Source: NBML01 sp029939535 (lineage in GTDB: Bacteria > Desulfobacterota > Desulfobacteria > Desulfobacterales > Desulfobacteraceae). From it: a stretch of 19,665 nucleotides of DNA. Under the pieces are notes generated by a model. It worked only from the letters and a program-made list of their open reading frames with translations, was not told the origin of the DNA and ran no database searches. Positions 1-7,150 of this stretch are shown here, piece by piece. Where the stretch lies: assembly GCA_029939535.1 (NCBI GenBank), contig JAOZST010000061.1, positions 1 to 19,665 on the forward strand, given 5' to 3'. The position numbers and the translations under genes were made by a program. Within the stretch, counting starts at the first letter, position 1; each line of letters begins with the position of its first letter.

Positions 1-2
1 AT

Positions 3-554
3 AAAGACAATCCTACCACGCTTGATTCCGGATTTACCGGTGACGACAAAAGTGCATCTGATGCGACTTCAGTTATAGGAGTATTGGATGCCGCCACATC
101 CATGGAATACAATTGGACCAAATATGGGTCCAGTAATCCTGAGTATTTCGGGAAGGGTAAAAATTCTCCAACCACAATTGCTGCTTTGACTGATGTCGTT
201 GATTATACTAATTCGAACTCTCCAGGAACCAACATTAATGCCAGTGAGGCCTATGCAGTAACAGATGGTGCTGATGATTGGGTGTTCGAAATTATTTATG
301 AATTTGAAATTGATCTAACTACCATTAGCCAAGGGGCTTCAACGGCAGATACAATTGCGAGTATAAATTTGGCCATGACCGGCGGCCATCTTTCTCCAAG
401 CAAATTCGGTACAAAATCTTATAGTACCCAACTTGGCTCTAATCATCCTGGTGGCAGTGGTGGCGATACTATTCCAGAGCCCGCTACCATGTTCCTCTTT
501 GGTATGGGCTTGATAGGCCTTGCCGGATGGGGCAGAAAAAAAATAATCAAATAG
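3..554 (+). CDS. PEP-CTERM sorting-domain surface protein, C-terminal part
   Basis: The reading frame is open from the left edge, so the true start lies outside the window; the TTG at 84 is only an internal codon. What is visible is a Ser/Thr/Asn/Gly-rich, low-Cys secreted-type sequence. It ends in a classical PEP-CTERM tail: the IPEPAT motif, a hydrophobic segment (MFLFGMGLIGLAGW) and a basic end (GRKKIIK). Proteins with this tail are exported and are thought to be handled by an exosortase in EPS-producing bacteria. The neighbours fit that setting: a PrsT-like TPR lipoprotein is about 4 kb away. The body of the protein matches no domain I recognise, so its own function is unknown. The gene ends in TAG, and the following 13 codons stay open in the same frame up to the next gene. 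Confidence 0.85.
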   Translation, partial: KDNPTTLDSGFTGDDKSASDATSVIGVLDAATSMEYNWTKYGSSNPEYFGKGKNSPTTIAALTDVVDYTNSNSPGTNINASEAYAVTDGADDWVFEIIYEFEIDLTTISQGASTADTIASINLAMTGGHLSPSKFGTKSYSTQLGSNHPGGSGGDTIPEPATMFLFGMGLIGLAGWGRKKIIK

Positions 555-593
555 AACATTCTCTTCACTATTTTTAAACAATTATCCATCTCC

Positions 594-3557
594 TTGGTCC
601 TGGGCTGTTTCTTTTTTTCAGGAGCAACCAGTCTCATGTACGAAATTCTCTGGATCAGGCTGATTGTCCAGATTATTGGGAGTGCTCCTTTTGCTGTCAG
701 TATAATCCTTACAATATTCATGGCCGGGCTGGGCCTTGGCAGCTTCATGGCCGGAAAGATATTGAACCGCATAAAAACACCTTCCCTCCTGGTGATGATT
801 TATGGTGTTCTGGAGCTTGCGATCGGAATTTACAGCCTTGCCCTCCCCCATCTGATCTCCACGACACAACCATTGTATGTTCTTGTTTACAATCATTTAT
901 TTGATCAATTTTTAGTATATACACTCATCACTTTTTTAGGGTGTACCCTGATTCTCATTTTCCCGGTTGTCTGCATGGGTGCCACCCTGCCTGTTCTGTG
1001 TAAATTTCACATCACATCCCTTTCACGGATCGGTGCCGGCGCGGGACTACTTTACTCCCTGAACACGATTGGTGCGGCCTTTGGCGCAATTGTTTGCGGA
1101 TTCTGGCTCCTGGGATATTTTGGAGTTTCAGGAACCCTTAATATTGCAGTGGCCATAAATCTGTTCATTGGTACTGCATGCGTACTCATGGGGCTTGTCT
1201 TAAAAAGGAAGCCTGCCACAACGGACCTTGCGGTTTCAGATAAAAAAGACAATAAGGTGGCATACGATGGGGCTGGGTTGTGCGCCCTTATTATATTTGG
1301 CGTATCAGGCTTTTGTTCCATGGCCTATGAAGTCATATGGACAAGGCTTTTAGGACTAATTGTGGGCCCCACCATATATTCATTTACCCTTATTCTTATC
1401 ACTTTTATTTTAGGCATTGCCATTGGAAGCTATTTGTTCGGGCGGCTTGCCGATCGCATTGGCAAGCCCTTTCACCTGCTTGTCATGACCCAGATTGGTG
1501 CTGCCTTTTCCGTGATAGGAGTCAGCCAGATGCTTGGCACCAGTCAGCTATTTTTTGCCAAACTAATTTTTCTTTTCAAGGACCAGTTTATGTTCATGAA
1601 CCTGGTCAAGGCTGGAGCCCTGTTACTATTCATGATTGTTCCCACCATCCTGCTGGGTGCTTCCTTCCCTCTTGTGGGTAAAATTCTGGCAAGATCGGTT
1701 GATAGAATTGGACAGGTTATAGGGTATGCCTATGCAGTTAATACCCTTGGGGCTGTTGCTGGATCGTTTCTGGCAGGATTTGTCCTCATACCCTTTCTCG
1801 GCAAGGAGACAGGTCTTGGCCTGGTGGTTGGGCTCCAGCTTTTTACTGTTTTAACCGTATCGGCCCTGGTCTTTTTTAAATCCAGTGCAGGTAAAAAAAA
1901 ATATTTTGCAGTTACAGCCCTCGCAATCGCAGGTATTGTTCTCTGTTTTTTTTATCCTGAATGGGATCATTTCATGCTGTCAAAAGGAAAATATTACCGG
2001 TTTAACAAGATAGGCACCAACTTTGAAAAGTTAAGCTGGTATGATGCTCTTTTCAAGGGAAAAAAAATATTTTCAAAACAAAAGAATAAAGAGCTTGTAT
2101 TTTACGGCGACGGAGTTGCAGGTTTTACCACAGTGTTCAAAAGTCAAGATCCGTTTGGAAATGAAAATTTTTCACTTTACAATTCAGGAAAAGCAGATGC
2201 ATCATCCCGGGGTGATATGGCAACCCAGACCTTGTCAGCACATTTCCCCATGCTGTTTCACAAAAATCCTGAAAATGTGATGGTACTTGGGCTTGCCAGC
2301 GGTGTGACAGCCGGAGAAGTGCTTCATTATCCTGTAAAAGAACTGGATGTAGTAGATATCAATGATCAGGTTATTAAGGCCAGTGAGTTTTTTTCCCCTT
2401 GGAATAATAAATTACTTTCCGATCCAAGAACCCGGTTGATTATACAGGATGGAAGGGCCCACCTTTCGCTTACAGACAAAACATATGATGTGATTATTTC
2501 AGAACCGTCCAATCCCTGGATGGCCGGTTTGTCAGCTCTTTTTACCCAGAATTTTTTTTCCATTGCGCGCAACCGGTTAAAAAATGACGGAATATTTGTT
2601 CAATTTATCCATTCCTATGAAATGGACTGGAAAAATTTTTCTCTTGTGGGAAGAACTTTTGCTGACGTTTTTCCCCAAAGTCTTTTAATTGTAACCAGTC
2701 CTTCGGGACATGGTTCTGACTTTCTGCTTGTTGGGTTTAAGGGGAAAAGAGACCTTTCTGTTGATACAGCCGGAAAAAATCATAAGTATGCCTTAAAATC
2801 AAATAATATTTCTTTGCCTGATCCAAGGCTCTTTTTCCGGCTTATTGTATCGGAAAATCTTCCATTCCTATTTGAACAAGGGCCTTTAAATACCGACGAT
2901 ATGCCCTATCTGGAATTTTCCGCACCCGCATTGATTTACAAGGATACTTCATCCATACCAACAGCCATCCGGTTCAGAAGAAGGTTGAGTCCAAAAACCA
3001 TCCGTGTTGTACAAGTCATGACAAAAAATATTGAGTCCCAGATTGATTTTGCCCAATATGCTCTCTCTGTGCATAAGCCTTTCAGGAACATGGTTGATTT
3101 ATCCAGGGCAACGTCGTCCTCAAAAAATCGACTCTACAAATTATTAAAGAATTATTATTCAGACAACAAGCTTGACAAGACCATTTTACCGGACGAACTC
3201 CTTATTCAATGCAGGCAGACCCAGATATTAAAACTGGAAAAAAGAATGGGTACGCTTCTGGACAGGACCGGTGCATTATATTATCTTGCCGGGTTGTACC
3301 ACGCCAAAGGGGAATATGATAAAGAAAAGGAAAAATTGTCAGACCTGCTGAAAATCCAGCCTGGAAATGCAGAAATCTATAACAATATAGGCTCTATCCT
3401 GGGAATTATGGAAAAATATGAACAGGCAATACCCTATTTTGAAAAGTCTATTTCACTCCAGCCTGATAATAAAAAAGCGCGACAAAATTTGCAGGCAGCC
3501 CTTACAAGAATTAAAAATATAAAAAATAACATGGAAAATTCGGCGTTAAAAAAATAG
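594..3557 (+). CDS. Polytopic membrane protein with spermidine-synthase-like domain and C-terminal TPRs
   Basis: The protein has 987 residues in three parts. Residues 1 to about 435 are strongly hydrophobic with many membrane segments, including two similar repeats beginning 'SGATSLMYEILWIRL' and 'GFCSMAYEVIWTRL', as in the fused MFS/spermidine synthase family. Residues about 555-725 are a Rossmann-type aminopropyltransferase-like domain: GLASGVTAG near 566 in place of the usual Gly-rich loop, the acidic VVDIND, DGRAH, and DVIISEPSNPW near 632. Residues about 885-975 contain TPR-like helices. In this family the polyamine catalytic residues are often altered and true spermidine synthesis is unproven. 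The start is uncertain: TTG at 594 has no clear Shine-Dalgarno sequence and cuts into the first helix, while the frame is open back to the TAG at 552. It ends TAG immediately followed by TAA. The likely role is in a PEP-CTERM/EPS-associated membrane system, by context only. Confidence 0.75.
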   Translation: MVLGCFFFSGATSLMYEILWIRLIVQIIGSAPFAVSIILTIFMAGLGLGSFMAGKILNRIKTPSLLVMIYGVLELAIGIYSLALPHLISTTQPLYVLVYNHLFDQFLVYTLITFLGCTLILIFPVVCMGATLPVLCKFHITSLSRIGAGAGLLYSLNTIGAAFGAIVCGFWLLGYFGVSGTLNIAVAINLFIGTACVLMGLVLKRKPATTDLAVSDKKDNKVAYDGAGLCALIIFGVSGFCSMAYEVIWTRLLGLIVGPTIYSFTLILITFILGIAIGSYLFGRLADRIGKPFHLLVMTQIGAAFSVIGVSQMLGTSQLFFAKLIFLFKDQFMFMNLVKAGALLLFMIVPTILLGASFPLVGKILARSVDRIGQVIGYAYAVNTLGAVAGSFLAGFVLIPFLGKETGLGLVVGLQLFTVLTVSALVFFKSSAGKKKYFAVTALAIAGIVLCFFYPEWDHFMLSKGKYYRFNKIGTNFEKLSWYDALFKGKKIFSKQKNKELVFYGDGVAGFTTVFKSQDPFGNENFSLYNSGKADASSRGDMATQTLSAHFPMLFHKNPENVMVLGLASGVTAGEVLHYPVKELDVVDINDQVIKASEFFSPWNNKLLSDPRTRLIIQDGRAHLSLTDKTYDVIISEPSNPWMAGLSALFTQNFFSIARNRLKNDGIFVQFIHSYEMDWKNFSLVGRTFADVFPQSLLIVTSPSGHGSDFLLVGFKGKRDLSVDTAGKNHKYALKSNNISLPDPRLFFRLIVSENLPFLFEQGPLNTDDMPYLEFSAPALIYKDTSSIPTAIRFRRRLSPKTIRVVQVMTKNIESQIDFAQYALSVHKPFRNMVDLSRATSSSKNRLYKLLKNYYSDNKLDKTILPDELLIQCRQTQILKLEKRMGTLLDRTGALYYLAGLYHAKGEYDKEKEKLSDLLKIQPGNAEIYNNIGSILGIMEKYEQAIPYFEKSISLQPDNKKARQNLQAALTRIKNIKNNMENSALKK

Positions 3558-3620
3558 TAATTTTGGGGTTCTTTGAAAAATCAGGCAAAGAATTCTTAAC
3601 ACCCATGGAAACCTTGCTAA

Positions 3621-4334
3621 ATGAAACTGACACTTGTGCCCGGAAAAACAGCTTTTTTCTTTTTCATAATAGTTGTTTTTCTGACAATGACCAATGCAGT
3701 GCTGCTTTTTATCTATTATACCTCAGAATCCTATTTTGTGATGGATATCATACCCTTGTTTAATTTGGATATGGAACAAAACATTCCAACCCTGTACTCC
3801 TGCTGTGCAATTTTATTTTGCTCCATGCTTCTTCTGATTCTAAGCATTACAGAGAAAAGAAAAAAGAATTCCGAGTGGATTTACTGGGCAGGACTGTCAC
3901 TGATTTTCCTGTTTTTGTCCTTGGATGAGGGGCTTAAAATTCACGAACGTATTAATGATGTTACAGCACTCTATGTAACGTCCACAGGCCTGACATATTG
4001 GCCCTGGGTTCTCCCCTATGGGATAGGGGTTATCCTTATATCTCTTTTTTATATGAAATTTATTTTCACCCTTCCCATAAAAACCCTGAGTTTGTTTATT
4101 AGTTCAGGTGTTGTGTTTCTTTTGGGTGCTGTGGGCTTTGAAATGCTGGGGGCTAGAGAAGCACAGTTGCACAGTTATGAATCCATCCGATATGCTGTGT
4201 TTTATACGGTGGAAGAATTCCTGGAAATGACAGGTATTGTAATATTTATCTATGGACTTTTAACCCTTCTCAAGGCACGGATTGAATATTTTCCAAATTT
4301 CGGGAAAATCAAACTATATTTCCGCCAAATTTAA
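3621..4334 (+). CDS. Polytopic inner-membrane protein of unknown function
   Basis: The protein has 237 residues and about six predicted membrane helices (approx. 11-32, 57-76, 86-101, 128-147, 155-177, 203-217). I do not recognise a named family. Charged residues recur at helix borders: D102-E103 and H108-E109 (LSLDEGLKIHE), E174 (GFEMLG), H184, and E198-E199 with E202 (VEEFLEM). This pattern of paired acids and His near the membrane could be a metal or cofactor site, but that is inference. It lies 63 nt downstream of the spermidine-synthase-like gene on the same strand and may share its transcript. It is convergent with the TPR lipoprotein gene, with only 11 nt between the stops. ATG at 3621 is preceded by a weak GGA-type site. 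An overlapping frame from 3563 is treated as a shadow. Confidence 0.7.
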   Translation: MKLTLVPGKTAFFFFIIVVFLTMTNAVLLFIYYTSESYFVMDIIPLFNLDMEQNIPTLYSCCAILFCSMLLLILSITEKRKKNSEWIYWAGLSLIFLFLSLDEGLKIHERINDVTALYVTSTGLTYWPWVLPYGIGVILISLFYMKFIFTLPIKTLSLFISSGVVFLLGAVGFEMLGAREAQLHSYESIRYAVFYTVEEFLEMTGIVIFIYGLLTLLKARIEYFPNFGKIKLYFRQI

Positions 4335-4345
4335 ATTAATTAGGG

Positions 4346-6685
4346 TCAATTGATAAGAATATTTTTAACCTTTTGAGCCCCCCTGAAATCAGGGTCCAGG
4401 TCAAGTGCTTTTCTCAGGTATTGCTTGGCCCTTTTAATCTCCCTGGTTCTATACAATGCCATGCCCATGTGATAGCAGGCAAGTGCGTTGTCGGGCTTCA
4501 GGCTCAGGCTTTTCTCAAGTTCAGCAATGGCATCGGAATAAATGCCCTTTTGGTAATATATCCATCCCAGGGTATCCATGACATTGGGGTCGTTGGGTAA
4601 TTTTTCCCTGGCAAGCCTGGCCAGGTTCATGGCTTTTTCAAGATTTCCCTCCTTTTCAGTCAACAAAAAGGCCAGATTGTTGGCTGCAAAGGCATAATAG
4701 GGATCAATCTTTAAAACAGCATTATAATAGATTTCAGCCTGGCCCCAGTCCTTGTTCATCTCACTGATTATGCCCAACTCCATAAGGGCTGGCAAATAAG
4801 ACGCATTAACATCCAAAATGGCTTTATAAAGGGTTTCAGACTTTATAATTTCATTGTTGCGGCGATAAATTCCTGCAAGGGACATGTGCGCCTGAAACAA
4901 AAATGGATCAAGTTCAATGGCCTTTTTAAAATGGCGGGAAGCTGTTTTACTATCTTTCTTTTTTAGATAAATTTTACCGGTCAGATTCTCGATCAAGGCT
5001 TTACCTCCCTTATTGACAGACGACCTGTACCGGTTTATCTCCTCCAGGGCTTTATCATATTGTTCTTTATCCATATAAACTGCGGCAATATGATTAAGAA
5101 TACCTGTTTCCGAGGGGCTCAGTTCAAGGGCTTTTTCAAATGAGGCAAGGGCAAGGCCGTCCTGTCCCATTGCTTTGTATACCAGCCCCAGCCGGATATG
5201 ACCTGGAACAGAATTTGGATTTAGTTCCAGTATGGTCTGGCAGATCTTTTCGGCATTTTCCAGATCATTATCCAAAACATAAATGCCGGCCAGAAGTGTC
5301 ATGGCTCTTACACTGCGGGGGGAAAGGTTAAGGGCCTCTTCCAAATGTTTTCTGGCCTGGGGAATATTTTTTTCAAGAAGATATAACTCAACAAGTTCCA
5401 GCCTGACGTCCAGAAGATCCGGATCCAACAACAGGGAATCCAGCAGATTCCCCTTAATAAGCTGTTTATCAAATGATTCAGGGCTGCCAAGAAGGCCTGC
5501 TGCAGACATACGCAACTTTTCTCCGGGCCGGTCCCTGCCTGCGCGTTTTTTTAGGCACAATGCCTTGTAGTAATAGGCTCTTGCATTACGAGGATCAAAT
5601 TTAAGCACTTTTTCAAATTGGTCCAGGGCAAGAACAAAATTATTTTTTGACATCAGGATTCTGCCCTTTAGATCCATTGCATCCGGATAATTCGTGTTCC
5701 GTTTCAGGACGTTATCAATGGTCTCTTCTGCTTTTTCCAGCATATTGAACTGTAAATAGACCTGGGCCAGCCCTGTCAGAACAAAAGGGTTGGTCTTTCT
5801 TTTGGCAATCGCTTGTTCCATATAGGAAATGGCTTGTTCTTTGTTATTTCTTCTGACAAAATATTCAGCTATATTCATGAATGGTTTGGCTGATCTAGGC
5901 TCAGAGATAATGGCTTCTTTATAGTTTTTTTCAGCAAGTTCGAACCGTTTGCGCGCTTCATAAAATCTTGCAAGGTCCGTATATTTTTCAAATTTTATTC
6001 CAGGAGTCAGAACCATATATTTTAATACAGATTCAATTTTAGCTGTTTCTTTTCCTTTTGCATATAATTTGCACAGTTCAATATAGGAAGCACGCTTGGA
6101 AGAATCCAGCGAAATGGCATTTATATAAGCACTTTCAGCCTGTTTAACATCCCCAACGGTTTCAAACAGATGGGCCAGAAACAGATGGGTTTTGACATTT
6201 GTTTTATCAATTGAATTTGCTTTTGCAAGTGCAGTGATGGCTTCTTTGATTTCTTTTTCCTGAACCAGAACGCCGGCCAGCAGTTGATAGGCTTCAACAT
6301 TTTCAGGAAATTGATTGAGAATTTTCGAAACGATCATCCTGGCTTCTAAAAGGGCATTTGATCTTAAAAGCATCTGGCCTATCTTAAGCTGGGCTTTAAT
6401 ATTATCCGGATTAATCGCTGCCGCACGTTTGTAATGCCTTATGGCTCTTCCGGGCTGCTTGAGTTTCATATAGGCATCACCAAGCTCAAAATGCGCATAA
6501 TCATTTTCAGGATCAATCTGGAGGGTATTTCTATATTCAATCACTGCTTCTTGCAGCCTGTTCTGTTCAACATATTTCCTGGCTTTGGTCAAATGCTTTA
6601 TTGAATCGGTATCCTGCAGGTTATCACAGCCAATCACAAGTGTTAAGCAAAAAAAAGGGATTAGGAGCTTTAATATTTTATTCAT
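4346..6685 (-). CDS. prsT: TPR-repeat lipoprotein of the PEP-CTERM system (PrsT-like)
   Basis: From the ATG at 6685 the protein has 779 residues. It starts with a lipoprotein signal, MNKILKLLIPFFCLTLVIGC, with a lipobox and Cys20 as the predicted lipidated residue. A longer GTG start at 6727 would put 14 polar residues before the signal and is less likely. The rest is an almost continuous array of TPR units with repeated patterns such as 'A...Y...L...P......L...Y'. Very long TPR lipoproteins with this layout are known as PEP-CTERM system TPR-repeat lipoproteins (PrsT) and are encoded near exosortase/EPS genes. They are expected to act as periplasmic or outer-membrane scaffolds for polysaccharide or protein export. 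The PEP-CTERM protein in this window supports the assignment. No exosortase or glycosyltransferase is visible here, so the family call is firm and the exact role is inferred. Confidence 0.8.
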   Translation of the reverse strand: MNKILKLLIPFFCLTLVIGCDNLQDTDSIKHLTKARKYVEQNRLQEAVIEYRNTLQIDPENDYAHFELGDAYMKLKQPGRAIRHYKRAAAINPDNIKAQLKIGQMLLRSNALLEARMIVSKILNQFPENVEAYQLLAGVLVQEKEIKEAITALAKANSIDKTNVKTHLFLAHLFETVGDVKQAESAYINAISLDSSKRASYIELCKLYAKGKETAKIESVLKYMVLTPGIKFEKYTDLARFYEARKRFELAEKNYKEAIISEPRSAKPFMNIAEYFVRRNNKEQAISYMEQAIAKRKTNPFVLTGLAQVYLQFNMLEKAEETIDNVLKRNTNYPDAMDLKGRILMSKNNFVLALDQFEKVLKFDPRNARAYYYKALCLKKRAGRDRPGEKLRMSAAGLLGSPESFDKQLIKGNLLDSLLLDPDLLDVRLELVELYLLEKNIPQARKHLEEALNLSPRSVRAMTLLAGIYVLDNDLENAEKICQTILELNPNSVPGHIRLGLVYKAMGQDGLALASFEKALELSPSETGILNHIAAVYMDKEQYDKALEEINRYRSSVNKGGKALIENLTGKIYLKKKDSKTASRHFKKAIELDPFLFQAHMSLAGIYRRNNEIIKSETLYKAILDVNASYLPALMELGIISEMNKDWGQAEIYYNAVLKIDPYYAFAANNLAFLLTEKEGNLEKAMNLARLAREKLPNDPNVMDTLGWIYYQKGIYSDAIAELEKSLSLKPDNALACYHMGMALYRTREIKRAKQYLRKALDLDPDFRGAQKVKNILIN

Positions 6686-6701
6686 GGAATTTAATTTATA
6701 A

Positions 6702-6812
6702 CTAAAGGGTTTGATAGTCAAGTCCACTACCCTCTATGGATAGTTTACACTTCCAACGAGAAAAGATCTCGATTTCTTCTTGAACATTTGTCATTGTTTT
6801 ATCTTGATTCAT
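6702..6812 (-). CDS. Possible small protein, 36 residues, no known family
   Basis: On the minus strand an ATG at 6812 follows a good Shine-Dalgarno sequence (GAGGTG, 5 nt away) and opens a 36-codon frame ending in TAG at 6702. The predicted protein begins MNQDKTMTNVQEEIEIFSRW and is moderately charged. It has no signal peptide or membrane segment. It ends 16 nt before the preferred start of the TPR lipoprotein gene, in another frame, and could be its leader or a co-transcribed small gene. It could also be the remnant of a longer gene. The ribosome site is the main support, so confidence is low. Confidence 0.25.
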   Translation of the reverse strand: MNQDKTMTNVQEEIEIFSRWKCKLSIEGSGLDYQTL

Positions 6813-6936
6813 TATTGCACCTCAAAAATGATTTTTAAATATAACTATTTAATATTATTACACATGTCGGTGAACCAATCTTGAAAACATATAAAAATTC
6901 AAAGATATTCTTTTATTTCAGGCCTTTATGGTATAC

Positions 6937-6968
6937 AAATATAATCATTTATGAATCAGATTATATTT
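6937..6968. promoter_or_regulatory. Palindromic upstream activator site, candidate
   Basis: AAATATAATC at 6937-6946 and GATTATATTT at 6959-6968 form a perfect 10-bp inverted repeat separated by 12 nt. The centre lies about 80 nt upstream of the -24 element and so about 105 nt upstream of the expected transcription start. That is where sigma-54 activators usually bind as dimers or hexamers. The natural candidate to bind here is the activator encoded at 14459-16237 in the same operon. The region is AT-rich, so chance symmetry is possible, but ten perfect pairs make it less likely. Confidence 0.5.
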
Positions 6969-7032
6969 AAGGTCAACCAGAACAACCCTATAAACACCAT
7001 AAAATAAGAGCGTTATAACTCCAATATTCACC

Positions 7033-7048
7033 TGGCATATATTTTGCT
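7033..7048 (+). promoter_or_regulatory. Sigma-54 (-24/-12) promoter of the methylamine operon
   Basis: TGGCATATATTTTGCT matches the RpoN consensus TGGCAC-N5-TTGCW, with GG at 7034-7035 and GC at 7046-7047 separated by exactly 10 nt. Transcription should begin near 7059, leaving a leader of about 90 nt before the ATG at 7151. The same operon encodes a sigma-54-dependent activator with an intact GAFTGA loop, which independently supports this promoter. Confidence 0.75.
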
Positions 7049-7150
7049 TTTTCCACGCATGAACGCTTATACAAACGGCTAATTAAATTTATATTTACAT
7101 TAAGATTTAAAGTATCATAAAAGACCCTTTACAATTCAGGAGGCAAACAA

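Larger units (their letters stand above)
6813..7150. other. 338-nt AT-rich divergent regulatory region
   Basis: This gene-free stretch separates the minus-strand TPR lipoprotein/small ORF from the plus-strand methylamine operon. It contains the palindrome at 6937-6968, the sigma-54 promoter at 7033-7048 and the AGGAGG ribosome site at 7138-7143. A six-base inverted pair, AGCGTT (7009-7014) and AACGCT (7062-7067), flanks the promoter and may be chance. I see no tRNA or riboswitch fold and no convincing sigma-70 promoter for the minus-strand genes. Confidence 0.7.

Noticed and set aside
3563..3763. 66-codon ORF overlapping the start of the small membrane protein
   Set aside because: It overlaps the membrane protein in another frame and shows no family features; the longer hydrophobic frame is the coherent one.
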